From Tatumella terrea (GTDB lineage: Bacteria; Pseudomonadota; Gammaproteobacteria; Enterobacterales; Enterobacteriaceae): 64,000 nucleotides of DNA. Below the pieces are notes generated by a model. That model had not been told where the DNA came from, ran no database searches, and saw only the letters and a program-made list of their open reading frames with translations. Shown piece after piece: positions 35,510 through 44,665 of the stretch. The position numbers and the translations under genes were made by a program. Each line of letters opens with the position of its first letter. Position 1 is the stretch's first letter. Location: NCBI RefSeq assembly GCF_039523755.1, contig NZ_BAAAFX010000014.1, forward strand, positions 167,959-231,958. Direction: 5' to 3'.

Positions 35510-36961
35510 TTGAAATATTTAAAATTAAATTATCTTTTGATCGGTCTTGTCACCTTGTTACTGGCAATGGCTCTATGGCCTGCTATCTCCTGGCATTCAG
35601 GTACACAAGATACTCTGTCGCAGATTAAATCCCGCGGAGTGTTACGTGTCAGCACCATAAGCTCTTCTCTGACCTGGCAAAAGAACAGCAAAAATCCGAC
35701 GGGGATGGATTATGAGCTGGCTAAACGCTTTGCAGACTATCTGGGCGTGAAGCTGGACATCTCCGTACGTCCAAACATTGAAAGCCTGTTTGATGATCTT
35801 AACCATCATCGTACCGATATCCTGGCTGCCGGACTCGCCTGGGATGCAGAACGTCAACGCGATTACCGTAGCGGCCCTGCTTATTATATGACAACGCAGC
35901 AACTGGTTTACCGGGTGGATAAACCCCGCCCGAAAAATCTGGATGATTTACACGGCACCTTGTCGGTGCCTTCGGAGTCGTCCTTTATTTCGACCTTGCA
36001 GGCGTTCAAAGCGAATAAATATCCGCAACTCAGCTGGCATGTGGAGAATAAGCTCAGTCCGCAAGCCATGCTGGAGCAGGTGGCTGACGGCAAACTGGAT
36101 TATACCATCGGCGATTCAGCCACTATCGGGATGATGCAACGCATCCACCCGCAACTGGCCGTGGCATTTGATGTCACCAATGAAGCGCCGGTTAACTGGT
36201 ATATGGCAAAAACGGCTGACGATAGTCTGAACGCTGCACTGCTGGATTTTTACAACCAGCTGAATGAAGAAGGCACACTGGCCAGACTGGATGAGAAATA
36301 TCTGGGGCATACCGGCAGCTTTGATTATGTCGATACCCGGACTTTTCTGCGGGCTATCGACAGTACGTTACCGTCATTACAGCCGCTGTTCAGGAAGTAC
36401 GCCAGCCAGATCGACTGGCGACTGCTCGCAGCCATTGCTTACCAGGAATCTCACTGGGACCCGCAGGCCACCTCTCCGACCGGGGTCCGGGGCATGATGA
36501 TGCTGACACGTAATACTGCCGACAGTCTGGATGTGGCTAATCGCCTGGACGCCGCAGAAAGTATTCGTGGCGGTAGCCAGTATTTGCAGAAGCTGATGGA
36601 TAAAGTTCCGCCGACCATCCCTCAGGATGAGCGGATCTGGTTTGCGCTGGCGGCCTATAATATGGGCTTTGCTCATATGATGGATGCGCGCAAGCTGACC
36701 ATGATGCAGGGCGCTAACCCGGACAGCTGGGCCGATGTTAAACAACGGCTGCCGCTGCTGTCACAGAAGCGCTACTACCGTCAGACCACTTACGGGTTTG
36801 CCCGCGGCACCGAAGCCTATAATTACGTGGAAAATATTCGTAAGTACAATATCAGCCTGGTCGGATATCTGCAGGAAGCAGAAAAGAAGAAGCAACAAAT
36901 CATCCCTATTCCTGACTCTGACATGCCTTCTCCGTCAGAGCCACAAATAGCGATGAACTGA
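35510..36961 (+). CDS. mltF: Membrane-bound lytic murein transglycosylase F
   Basis: Cleaves peptidoglycan glycan strands. The 483 residues start at TTG 35510 (MKYLKLNYLLIGLVTLLLA, an N-terminal hydrophobic signal or anchor). An SBP_bac_3-like regulatory domain (about 43-265) precedes the SLT catalytic domain (about 290-470) with catalytic Glu313 in YQESHW. The E. coli protein has about 518 residues; the difference is mainly the C-terminal tail. Confidence 0.95.
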   Translation: MKYLKLNYLLIGLVTLLLAMALWPAISWHSGTQDTLSQIKSRGVLRVSTISSSLTWQKNSKNPTGMDYELAKRFADYLGVKLDISVRPNIESLFDDLNHHRTDILAAGLAWDAERQRDYRSGPAYYMTTQQLVYRVDKPRPKNLDDLHGTLSVPSESSFISTLQAFKANKYPQLSWHVENKLSPQAMLEQVADGKLDYTIGDSATIGMMQRIHPQLAVAFDVTNEAPVNWYMAKTADDSLNAALLDFYNQLNEEGTLARLDEKYLGHTGSFDYVDTRTFLRAIDSTLPSLQPLFRKYASQIDWRLLAAIAYQESHWDPQATSPTGVRGMMMLTRNTADSLDVANRLDAAESIRGGSQYLQKLMDKVPPTIPQDERIWFALAAYNMGFAHMMDARKLTMMQGANPDSWADVKQRLPLLSQKRYYRQTTYGFARGTEAYNYVENIRKYNISLVGYLQEAEKKKQQIIPIPDSDMPSPSEPQIAMN

Positions 36962-36970
36962 TCCGATAAC

Positions 36971-37468
36971 CTACTGATCCTCGCGCTGCGTCTGACGCAG
37001 CGCTTTTTTTTGTGCTCTGCGCTGGCGGAAGAACTCGCTTAACTGATTCGCACACGCTTCTGCCAGCACGCCCCCCTCCACGACTATCCGGTGATTCATC
37101 CCGGGATGATGCAGAATATCCAGTAATGAACCCGCAGCCCCCGTTTTCGCATCACGGGCGCCATAGACCAGCCGGGAGATACGGCTATGGATCATCGCCC
37201 CGGCACACATCGTGCAGGGCTCCAGGGTGACATAGAGGGTGGTATCCAGTAACCGGTAATTTTCTAATGCCTTTCCGCCATTGCGTAATGCCATCATTTC
37301 GGCATGGGCCGTCGGATCATGATCCCCGATGGGATGATTCCAGCCTTCGGCAATCACTTCGCCGCCCTGCACTAACACCGCTCCGACAGGCACCTCATTA
37401 TTTTCCTGAGCCCGGGTGGCTAACGTCATGGCATAACGCATCCAGTACTCATCATTTTTGTCGGTCAC
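36971..37468 (-). CDS. tadA: tRNA adenosine(34) deaminase TadA
   Basis: Makes inosine at the wobble position of tRNA-Arg(ACG). 165 residues (E. coli 167). Zinc and catalytic motifs HAE (PTAHAEMMAL) and PCTMC are present. The start is GTG at 37468 with GAGG upstream, keeping the family segment EYWMRYAMTLA. It converges on mltF, and the mltF terminator overlaps its 3' end. Confidence 0.97.
   Translation of the reverse strand: MTDKNDEYWMRYAMTLATRAQENNEVPVGAVLVQGGEVIAEGWNHPIGDHDPTAHAEMMALRNGGKALENYRLLDTTLYVTLEPCTMCAGAMIHSRISRLVYGARDAKTGAAGSLLDILHHPGMNHRIVVEGGVLAEACANQLSEFFRQRRAQKKALRQTQREDQ
36983..37011 (+). terminator. Intrinsic terminator of mltF
   Basis: GCGCTGCGT-CTG-ACGCAGCGC, a 9-bp perfect stem, is followed by TTTTTTTT. 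It lies inside the tadA coding 3' end, so both functions share these bases. Confidence 0.85.
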
Positions 37469-37978
37469 TCTCTTTCCTCTGAAACGATAACAACACCGAT
37501 TATAACGATTTCAGGCGGTAAATCGTAGTACGGCACGGTTTTTACCGGCAGTCATGCTGAAAGAGGCAATACGGAAAGTAACTTTAGTTATTAATAATAA
37601 TTTCTTATAAAATTAAATTATTAACATTAATTTATATTACGATATATTTCAGCAGAAATAATTTCACAAAAAAATCACAAAACCACACGGGATTAAAAAA
37701 CCAAAAAATCCATATAAAACAATCAACTGCCATACCATTCCGAAAAAAATCACCTGAAACTGCCTTTCTGCATTCGAGCGCCCCACCCGCTCAGTTAACT
37801 GAGACTTTTCTTATTCATGTGATAATCTGTTGTTAGCAAAACAGAAAGTAAAGATAAATTAATCATTATTAATACCGGTAACGACGACCTGAAAAATCAG
37901 ACATGTTGTGATTGGTCAGAAAAACACTGCGCTGCCGGACATACTGCCGTCTTCCACACTGCATAAGGTTACTTGATT
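37469..37978. other. AT-rich upstream region of the pilus operon
   Basis: 510 bases, strongly AT-rich compared with the flanks (for example 37575-37740), with no gene. Such composition ahead of a pilus operon is typical of H-NS-silenced control regions (inference). A possible promoter is TTGTTA (37830-37835), 17 bases, GATAAA (37853-37858). No invertible repeat suggesting phase variation was seen. Confidence 0.5.
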
Positions 37979-38554
37979 ATGAAACTCAGAAAAAAGCTGT
38001 TAATTACGTTAGGGGTCGCCTTAACCACTGCCTTCACCAGTCTTTCGGCCAGCGCGGCTGAAGGGACATTAACCGGCCAGGTTGGGGTTCAGGTGACGAT
38101 TAAAGAAGGTTGTACTGTCGCCAACGGCAGTTCGTCTTCGGGCACGAACAGCTGGGGAACACTTAATTTTGGTACCTATGCTGATCTAACCTCAATCATT
38201 AATGGCAGTGTATTAGGTTCCGACGGGAAGGATGCCGTAACGGTGACCTGCACCTCAGGGCTTAGCCCGACCCTGACACTGGATGGCGGCCTGAATGAAT
38301 CGGGTAATGTCCGTAATATGGTAAACACCACCACCACCAGCGGTACCACTACCAGCTCGGACATCGCTTATCACCTCTATTCCGATGCTTCTTACGACAC
38401 AGAAATTGAACCCGGCACCGCTATTTCACTGACAGCCAGTGGTGATGCACAAAGTATTCCTATCTATGGGCGGATCCTGCCGACCGGCCAAACCTCGACG
38501 GCACCGACCTCCGGGACATATACCGATACAGTGACAGCGACCTTAGCCTGGTAA
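37979..38554 (+). CDS. Spore coat U-domain major pilin (CsuA/B-type)
   Basis: A 191-residue secreted pilin with signal peptide MKLRKKLLITLGVALTTAFT...SASA. The mature part is one spore-coat-U domain, with the conserved first cysteine (KEGCTVAN), the WGTLNFGTY motif, the second cysteine (VTVTCTSG) and a terminal strand GTYTDTVTATLAW. This is the first gene of an archaic chaperone-usher operon and, by analogy to CsuA/B, the likely shaft subunit. ATG 37979 has AAGGT 9 bases upstream; an upstream TTG is less likely. Confidence 0.85.
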   Translation: MKLRKKLLITLGVALTTAFTSLSASAAEGTLTGQVGVQVTIKEGCTVANGSSSSGTNSWGTLNFGTYADLTSIINGSVLGSDGKDAVTVTCTSGLSPTLTLDGGLNESGNVRNMVNTTTTSGTTTSSDIAYHLYSDASYDTEIEPGTAISLTASGDAQSIPIYGRILPTGQTSTAPTSGTYTDTVTATLAW

Positions 38555-38573
38555 ACAGGTGAAGATAAGTGAA

Positions 38574-39098
38574 ATGACCTGCCACTTCACTTTAGCCGCC
38601 TTGTTAGCCCTGTTTTCCGTGGCCGCGTCTGCAGATATCACGACGAGCAGCTTCACCGTCTCCTCAGTGATCACCAGTGGATGTGCTCTCGGAACAAGCA
38701 GTAGTGATTCGGTAACCGATTTCGGCACATTGAATTTTGGTTCGATGTCTTCGATCGCGGATAACGTGGATGTGGCAAGTACTCCCGGGGCGGGTTCCAT
38801 TGTCGTGACCTGCACCCCGGGGATGTCTGTTTCAATCGCACTGGATTACGGGCTCCATGGCGGGTCAGCCAGCGAACGTTATATGGAAAACAGCGACAGC
38901 ACCGCGACCCTCGGCTATCAGCTTTATCAGGATGCCTCTTACAGTACCGTTTGGGGAACGGGCTCACTGGCCTATAGCGTCGCATCCTTTCCCGACACGA
39001 CCCAGACATACACCCTATACGGACGGTTATTTCCGGTCACAGGTTTACCCACTGCCGGCACCTATACCGATACCATTACCGTTACTCTGACTTATTAA
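38574..39098 (+). CDS. Second spore coat U-domain pilin subunit
   Basis: A secreted 174-residue subunit with signal MTCHFTLAALLALFSVAASA. The mature domain repeats the SCPU pattern (ITSGCALG, FGTLNFGSM, IVVTCTPG, GTYTDTITVTLTY). ATG at 38574 is preferred; in-frame GTG codons at 38559 and 38568 would lengthen the signal. Four bases separate the first pilin stop from the GTG at 38559. It is probably a minor shaft or adaptor subunit. Confidence 0.8.
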   Translation: MTCHFTLAALLALFSVAASADITTSSFTVSSVITSGCALGTSSSDSVTDFGTLNFGSMSSIADNVDVASTPGAGSIVVTCTPGMSVSIALDYGLHGGSASERYMENSDSTATLGYQLYQDASYSTVWGTGSLAYSVASFPDTTQTYTLYGRLFPVTGLPTAGTYTDTITVTLTY

Positions 39099-39109
39099 AG
39101 CGTAAATAC

Positions 39110-39871
39110 ATGAAAATCCGATCTGTCTTACTGTCTCTCTTACTCTCACTCCCCGCATTATTTACTGCCGCTCATGCCGCAAGCTCCATCCTGGTATGGC
39201 CGATATTTCAGGTGATAAAAAATAGCGACAGAGGTTCAGAGCTATGGCTACAGAATGAGGGAGGTAATGCCGTCACCCTGCAGGTGCGGATTTTTAAATG
39301 GCAGCAGCGTCACTCCGCCTCTGTTTACTCGGACCAGAAAGATGTGCTGGCAAGCCCCCCTTTCGTGACGATCCAGCCGGGGGGAAGACAACTGATCCGC
39401 CTGATCCGCCTGCGGCCGACGGCTGCGCAGCAGGAAGATGCCTACCGCATTGTTATCGATGAGATCCCGGGGGTGATGGCACCTCAGATGCAAAACCACA
39501 ATGCCGGACTGATCATGCGCATGCGGTATGTATTACCGCTGTTCCTGTATGGTCAGGGTATCCAGCCTGTCGGTCAGAACGGACCGGTGACGGATATCCG
39601 GAAAAAACTCTCCTGGCAGATACTCTCCTCCGGGGGCAAACCCGTGCTGGCCATTACCAACCATGGAACACGCCATGCCAGGCTGAGTGATATTTTCTGG
39701 GGAAGTGATGCGATGCATCCTGATGTTTTTATCTCGAAAGGATTTCTCGGGTATGTTCTGCCAGGGCAGACGGTGAACTTCCCTCTGCCGGAAAAGCCCG
39801 CCCTGCATCCACAACTCTTTACGCGACTGGCAGATAATGTGGCGCCGGTCATGATAGACGCTGGCAGATAA
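39110..39871 (+). CDS. Periplasmic pilus chaperone (CsuC-type)
   Basis: A PapD-like two-immunoglobulin-domain chaperone of 253 residues with signal MKIRSVLLSLLLSLPALF...AHA. The N-terminal domain has SSILVWPIFQVI and ELWLQNEGG, with the RQLIRLIRL strand near residue 100 that donates to subunits. It caps SCPU subunits in the periplasm and delivers them to the usher three bases downstream. Confidence 0.85.
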   Translation: MKIRSVLLSLLLSLPALFTAAHAASSILVWPIFQVIKNSDRGSELWLQNEGGNAVTLQVRIFKWQQRHSASVYSDQKDVLASPPFVTIQPGGRQLIRLIRLRPTAAQQEDAYRIVIDEIPGVMAPQMQNHNAGLIMRMRYVLPLFLYGQGIQPVGQNGPVTDIRKKLSWQILSSGGKPVLAITNHGTRHARLSDIFWGSDAMHPDVFISKGFLGYVLPGQTVNFPLPEKPALHPQLFTRLADNVAPVMIDAGR

Positions 39872-39873
39872 TC

Positions 39874-42240
39874 ATGAATAAGGCCTTACATCCGCTGCTG
39901 TTAAGCATGGCCTGTAGCCTGTCCGGCATCGCCCGGGCAGATGATTATAACCAGTTGCCGCCACCGACACTGGGCCAGGCAGAAAGTAAGGCCTATACCC
40001 TTTACCTGACCTTGTCAGTTAACGGTAATAAAAATCCTGAACTGGTGCCGGTATCGGTGAATAATGATCATTTCATGGTGGGCGCCGCCGTCTTAAGAAA
40101 AAACTATCTTAAGTTCCCGGCCACGTCAGGGTTAGTGGATGTCACTCAACTCCCCGGGGTACATGCCACTTATGACAGTGCCCGGCAGCAACTGGATCTG
40201 CGGGTTCCTGATGCCTGGCTACCTGAACAATTCCTGGGTAACCGCCGGCGGCAGAAAGAACTGGTTCCGGTCACCAGCCATGGCGTATTGCTCAACTATG
40301 ATGCTTACAGCCTGAAATCGGGATCCGGTACAGCCACCACCAGTACGCTGTTAGAAGGTCGTTTCTTCAGCGATGAAGGCACACTTTCACAAAGTGGCGT
40401 CTGGCGAACGACCTGGCAAGGCAACGATAACACCCCGCAAGGGTATATGCGTTATGACACTTCCTGGAAATACAGTGATGTTAACCGGTTAATCAGCGTC
40501 CAGGCCGGAGATTTCATCAGTGACTCTCTGACCTGGAGTAACTCCGTTCGGATGGCCGGATTACGGATCAGCCGTAATTTCAGCGTTCGTCCGGACCTGG
40601 TGACATACCCGTTATTAAACTGGTCGGGCTCGGCGGCCGTCCCCGGAACGGTCAATTTATTCGTTAACGGCTACAAAACCAGCAGCCAGTCAGTGAATGC
40701 CGGTCCCTATACGCTGACAGATGTTCCTTTTATTAATGGTGCCGGTGAAGCCACGGTAGTGACGACCGATGCGCTGGGACGTCAGGTTTCAACCACTATC
40801 CCGTTTTACGTCTCCAATAAGTTACTTGCGCGCGGCATGAGCGATTTTGACCTCTCAGCCGGCGTATTACGCCGCAACTACGGAACAAAAAGTAATGATT
40901 ACGGGGAAGGTGCCTTCAGTGGTATTTACCGTTACGGGCTGACTAATCGTCTTACCGGCTCCGTGCACAGTGAAGCCAGCGAAAAGTTATGGCTCGCCGG
41001 CACCGGCGCCGACTTCACTCCGGGGCAGTGGGGAACCCTCAGCCTGTCCGTAAGCCACAGTCAGTACGACAGCCTGCAGCACGGGCAGCAGTATACCTCC
41101 GGCTGGTCCTACTATGGCCGGCTCTGGAGCCTGAATCTTCAGCATATCAATACCCGCGGCACTTATCTGGATCTTTCCGATGACAGTAATGACGCGGCAT
41201 CCAGCCGGAGTTCAGATCAGGCCACCTTCAGCATTACCCCTATCGGCCAGGCCGCCGGAACCTTCGGGTTGGGTTATTTCGCTATCCGTGCGCAGGATGG
41301 CACCCGGACCCGGCTGGCTAACGCATCATGGAGTCATGCCATCGGTCGTAGTGCCAGCTTTAGTCTGAGCCTGAACAAAACGCTGAGCAGTCATGCGCTG
41401 ACCGGGGTAGCACAACTGACTATCCCTTGGGGTGACCAGTCAACCGTGAATGCCACCGCTAATCAGAACGCCAATGGCAAGGTCACCGGACAGATTGGCT
41501 ACACCCGGGCCGCCCCGGTGGAGGGGGGGCTGGGATGGACGGTCGCCCACTCCTTCAGTAAAGAGAATTATAACCAGGCAAACCTGACCTGGATAAACCG
41601 TTATTCGACAGTCAGTGGCGGATTCTATGGCGATGACAGTAACGTTAATCAGTGGATAGAAGCCAGCGGGTCTCTCATTGCGATGGATAATGATTATTTC
41701 CTTTCGCGGCCAATCAACGACGCTTTTATTGTGGCAGATACCGATGGCTACCCGGATACCGTCGTCAGGTATGAAAACCGTCGGGTCGGGGTCACCGATA
41801 AACAGGGACATCTGCTTATCCCCTGGGTCTCCGGCTGGTATGCGGGAAAAGTCTCTATCGATACCATGAATTTACCGGCAGATATTGATGCTCCGGTACC
41901 GGAAAAACGGGTGGCTGTACGTGAGGACAGTGGTGCCATCGTGCACTTTCCTGTGATGCGGGTACGCTCAGCAATACTGACCCTCACCAATGATCGGGAA
42001 CAACCATTGCCGGTGGGAACTCCGTTAAACGAACTGGACAGTGGTCAGTCTGCAGTCGTCGGCTATGACGGCCAGGCATGGTTATCCCATCTCGGCAGAC
42101 AGAATCGCTTAGTGATCACTACCCCGGACGGTGAATGTCACTATTCCTTCACCTTACCTCAGGAAACCCGGATCCCTGCCACTATAGGCCCGATAGAATG
42201 TCACTTCCCCTCAGTAAAGGAGCCGCTTAATGACCGGTAA
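39874..42240 (+). CDS. Outer membrane pilus usher (CsuD-type)
   Basis: A FimD/PapC-family usher of 788 residues with signal MNKALHPLLLSMACSLSGIARA. An N-terminal chaperone-binding domain (about 25-130) is followed by a 24-strand beta-barrel with plug (FVNGYKTSSQSVNAGPYTL) and a C-terminal domain ending near ECHYSF. It builds the pilus by donor-strand exchange. The 3' end overlaps the adhesin gene by 11 bases. Confidence 0.9.
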   Translation: MNKALHPLLLSMACSLSGIARADDYNQLPPPTLGQAESKAYTLYLTLSVNGNKNPELVPVSVNNDHFMVGAAVLRKNYLKFPATSGLVDVTQLPGVHATYDSARQQLDLRVPDAWLPEQFLGNRRRQKELVPVTSHGVLLNYDAYSLKSGSGTATTSTLLEGRFFSDEGTLSQSGVWRTTWQGNDNTPQGYMRYDTSWKYSDVNRLISVQAGDFISDSLTWSNSVRMAGLRISRNFSVRPDLVTYPLLNWSGSAAVPGTVNLFVNGYKTSSQSVNAGPYTLTDVPFINGAGEATVVTTDALGRQVSTTIPFYVSNKLLARGMSDFDLSAGVLRRNYGTKSNDYGEGAFSGIYRYGLTNRLTGSVHSEASEKLWLAGTGADFTPGQWGTLSLSVSHSQYDSLQHGQQYTSGWSYYGRLWSLNLQHINTRGTYLDLSDDSNDAASSRSSDQATFSITPIGQAAGTFGLGYFAIRAQDGTRTRLANASWSHAIGRSASFSLSLNKTLSSHALTGVAQLTIPWGDQSTVNATANQNANGKVTGQIGYTRAAPVEGGLGWTVAHSFSKENYNQANLTWINRYSTVSGGFYGDDSNVNQWIEASGSLIAMDNDYFLSRPINDAFIVADTDGYPDTVVRYENRRVGVTDKQGHLLIPWVSGWYAGKVSIDTMNLPADIDAPVPEKRVAVREDSGAIVHFPVMRVRSAILTLTNDREQPLPVGTPLNELDSGQSAVVGYDGQAWLSHLGRQNRLVITTPDGECHYSFTLPQETRIPATIGPIECHFPSVKEPLNDR

Positions 42241-43183
42241 TTCCTTCCTCCTGCGGCTGACAGGACTGTTATTACTCTTCGTTTCTCATCTCTGTCTGGC
42301 CGACTGTACGTCCAGTTCGGCCAGCGGAAGCTTCGGCTCGCTCAGTTCATTCACCCTGGCAAGCACGGCTGAAACCGTGGAGACCGGTTCCGGCTTTACC
42401 TGCACCGGCGGGTTATTAACGTTATTAAGCACGGATACTATCACCGCGACTATCGCCTCCTCGGCCGGGGAAAGTGGCAGCACACCGCAGATGACCAGTG
42501 CGTCGGGCAGTGCGATCCCTTACACGATATGTGCCAGTTCCGGTTGCGGCACCACCTATACCATAGGCCAGACCATCACCTGGAGCTCAACCTCATTACT
42601 CGGGCTGCTGGGGTTGTTTGATGCCAGTGACGGATCGTTACCCCTGTATATCCATACCGCCGCCGGCCTGAATGTGCCGGCAGGAACCTATACCGATACC
42701 ATCACCATCAACTGGCATTACAATATTTGTTTTATCGGCCTGCTGGGGGTCTGTGCCTATACCACGGGTGATACGACATCGACGGTCACCTTAACCGCGA
42801 TAGTCACTAATGATTGCACTATTGAAGAGGCTCCGGATGTCAGTTTCGGCAGTGCCGCATTACCGGCAAACTTCGCCTCTGTTGCCAGTGCACTGACGGT
42901 CCTGTGCACGAAAAATGCCGCCTATACCGTCAACCTGAGCAGCAGCAATCCGGTCAGCGGGGACTGGCGACAGATGTCATCGGCGATTGACGGATCGACC
43001 CGCTATTTGCTCTATCAGCTTTATCAGGCGGATGGCACCGCCTGGACACCCGAAAACGACCTGAGTGAAACCGGCACCGGTGAATCCCAGACGATCAATT
43101 ATACCGCCACGGTGGACAGCTCTCAGACCAATCAGCCCGCCGGCAGCTATACGGATACCATCACGGTGACGGTCACCTATTAG
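42230..43183 (+). CDS. Two-domain spore coat U tip adhesin (CsuE-type)
   Basis: A 317-residue secreted protein, signal MTGNSFLLRLTGLLLLFV to about residue 24. It has two SCPU-like domains: a divergent N-terminal domain (about 25-190) and a regular pilin domain (about 195-317, CTIEEAPDVSFG, VLCTKNAAYTV, GSYTDTITVTVTY). The N domain carries hydrophobic stretches TSLLGLLGLF and CFIGLLGVC, resembling the hydrophobic finger loops of Acinetobacter CsuE. Last gene of the operon. Confidence 0.82.
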   Translation: MTGNSFLLRLTGLLLLFVSHLCLADCTSSSASGSFGSLSSFTLASTAETVETGSGFTCTGGLLTLLSTDTITATIASSAGESGSTPQMTSASGSAIPYTICASSGCGTTYTIGQTITWSSTSLLGLLGLFDASDGSLPLYIHTAAGLNVPAGTYTDTITINWHYNICFIGLLGVCAYTTGDTTSTVTLTAIVTNDCTIEEAPDVSFGSAALPANFASVASALTVLCTKNAAYTVNLSSSNPVSGDWRQMSSAIDGSTRYLLYQLYQADGTAWTPENDLSETGTGESQTINYTATVDSSQTNQPAGSYTDTITVTVTY

Positions 43184-43217
43184 CCCCGCAGCCCCTGGCT
43201 TCGGCAGACAGCGACAG

Positions 43218-43853
43218 CTACCTGATGCGCTGCATTTCACCGCCGGGGGTGATCCGCCAGCGGTGCTGGCAAAAGGACAACAGCGGGTTGTCCTGCCGGC
43301 TGTCACTGTAGCCGCTGAATAACGCGAGCGGATGACCCATCCGTTTTTCCAGCTGTGTCACTTTCTCATGGCCCAGACAACGCAGAGTCAGTACCCTTCC
43401 GCCAAAGCGTCTTTCCATCCGGGTCGCAATCAGATTCACCGCCGGCAGGAAATCACTCTGCTGATACACCTGTTCGACCAGCGATTGCGGCGAACCGGTG
43501 ATCAGCCAGACCCGGGTATCACTGGCCTGCAGATATTCATTAAGACGTTGTATCACCCGCGGGAATGGCGTCACGCGCTGGCGGAACCAGCGGCAGAAAT
43601 CAGCGTCCTGGCGAAGCAACGTCGCTTCACTCTGCCCTGCGGTGATTGCCCAAAGTAACAGACTCATTGGCCAGCGTGCTGCCCTGCCGCACAACAGCAA
43701 CCCGAGGATAACCAGCGGAAATAACGGAACCACCAGCAGCATATTTTTCGGCTGTCTGGTCAGCGAAAAACGGAGATAGCAACCAAACAAGTCCTGTTTA
43801 TGCAGCGTGCCATCAAGATCAAAGAAAATGTTCCGTTTATCTTGTTTCTTCAT
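43218..43853 (-). CDS. pgpC: Phosphatidylglycerophosphatase C
   Basis: HAD-family phosphatase that dephosphorylates phosphatidylglycerophosphate. 211 residues from ATG 43853, the length of E. coli PgpC (YfhB). HAD motif I is FFDLDGTLH, motif II VWLITGSPQ, and the conserved RCLGHEKVTQLE and SDSRQDNPLL are present; a membrane segment lies at about 38-60. In E. coli it adjoins tadA; here the pilus operon separates them. Confidence 0.96.
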   Translation of the reverse strand: MKKQDKRNIFFDLDGTLHKQDLFGCYLRFSLTRQPKNMLLVVPLFPLVILGLLLCGRAARWPMSLLLWAITAGQSEATLLRQDADFCRWFRQRVTPFPRVIQRLNEYLQASDTRVWLITGSPQSLVEQVYQQSDFLPAVNLIATRMERRFGGRVLTLRCLGHEKVTQLEKRMGHPLALFSGYSDSRQDNPLLSFCQHRWRITPGGEMQRIR

Positions 43854-43969
43854 CAATAGGTTCCCTTAGCCGGTATCCGGTGACGGACGGTATCGTCACT
43901 GACGAGGTAATGTAAGCCACATTCCGGAGGCAGAAAAGGGCTTTATCCGTTTGCTCTGCCGCGGAAGGG

Positions 43970-44030
43970 GGAAGTTGTCAGGCGAATTCCCCCCTGCGGT
44001 CAATCACCGCAATCGGCCTCTTTTAAGCAT
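43970..44030 (-). pseudogene. Broken second copy of the metallopeptidase-like gene start
   Basis: Reading leftward from ATG 44030 the frame gives MLKRGRLR-stop-LTAGG, matching MLKRGGLRLLTSGE of the intact gene that starts at 45180. The upstream bases also match (GGGAAGG-x-x-TCCCT before both ATGs). Similarity fades within about 60 bases. The IS1 remnant starts 16 bases upstream. This looks like a duplicated effector gene cut down by rearrangement. Confidence 0.7.
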
Positions 44031-44045
44031 AGGGATGCCTTCCCG

Positions 44046-44300
44046 GGTAATGCTACCAACTTAGTGATTTAGTCTATGCTGGTGTTTTTGAGGTGCTTTT
44101 ATGACTTCAATTCCCGTGCGTTGTCCCGCCTGTGCCGGGACTGAAGACGTAGTTCGTAACGGTAAAAGTACTGCAGGTCATCAGCGTTACCTCTGCAAGC
44201 CGTGTCGTAAGACATGACAATTCACTTTCACCTATACCGCCTCCCAGCCCGGTAAACACCAGAAAATCATTGATATGACTATGAATGGCGTTGGATGCCG
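44046..44300 (+). mobile_element. IS1-family remnant (left end and part of insA)
   Basis: Begins with an IS1-type left terminal repeat (GGTAATGCTACCAACTTA), followed by the typical GTGTTTTTGAGGTGC leader and the insA start at 44101. It stops abruptly after the codons for MNGVGC; insB and the right end are gone. Confidence 0.88.
44101..44300 (+). pseudogene. insA: insA of IS1, truncated and nonsense-mutated
   Basis: Encodes MTSIPVRCPACAGTEDVV... with the zinc-finger cysteines (CPAC, CKPC) and VRNGKSTAGHQRYLC, as in IS1 InsA. A TGA replaces the tryptophan codon of CRKTW at 44215-44217. The frame then continues QFTFTYTASQPGKHQKIIDM to the truncation point. Not functional. Confidence 0.88.
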
Positions 44301-44308
44301 GGTATTTT

Positions 44309-44665
44309 TTACGACTTGATATAGCTTTTTTTTACTTTATTATGGGCATCAGTTATAAACTCGAACCGATACTTTTCACCGTTTAGTACATAAATCAACT
44401 CATAATTCGTACTATTTTTAAGAATCAAAGGTATGCAGGTATCATGATATTTTTTCGCGATATTATCTTCTGTTAAAATGGGTAGCGCATAACTATTTTC
44501 TGACGAACTTAAAGAATAATATTCCAGAATATCACCGGGGGCCGATGCTATACAAACCCGGTTTTCATTTACGGTTGCGCTGCCCTTTTTATGAAATGCA
44601 AGTCTGTCGCCAGCGCAACCCGCCAGTAAAAAAAGGGAAAAGAATAATAAAAGAATTTTTATCAT
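44309..44665 (-). CDS. Putative T6SS-type periplasmic immunity lipoprotein
   Basis: A 118-residue lipoprotein with signal MIKILLLFFSLFLLAGC (lipobox LAGC). The mature part (ENRVCIASAPGDILEYYSL ... TCIPLILKNSTNYELIYVLN) resembles small enterobacterial lipoproteins annotated as T6SS immunity proteins, recalled from family knowledge. It is translationally coupled to the metallopeptidase-like gene by an ATGA overlap. Inferred to protect the periplasm from that partner. AT-rich relative to the backbone. Confidence 0.65.
   Translation of the reverse strand: MIKILLLFFSLFLLAGCAGDRLAFHKKGSATVNENRVCIASAPGDILEYYSLSSSENSYALPILTEDNIAKKYHDTCIPLILKNSTNYELIYVLNGEKYRFEFITDAHNKVKKSYIKS

Noticed and set aside
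37575..37740. AT-rich block as a replication origin or phase switch
   Set aside because: No DnaA-box cluster, iterons or invertible repeats seen; simple AT-rich pilus control region is sufficient.
43854..43856. TTG as pgpC start one codon upstream
   Set aside because: ATG at 43853 gives exactly the E. coli PgpC length, so the TTG is not needed.
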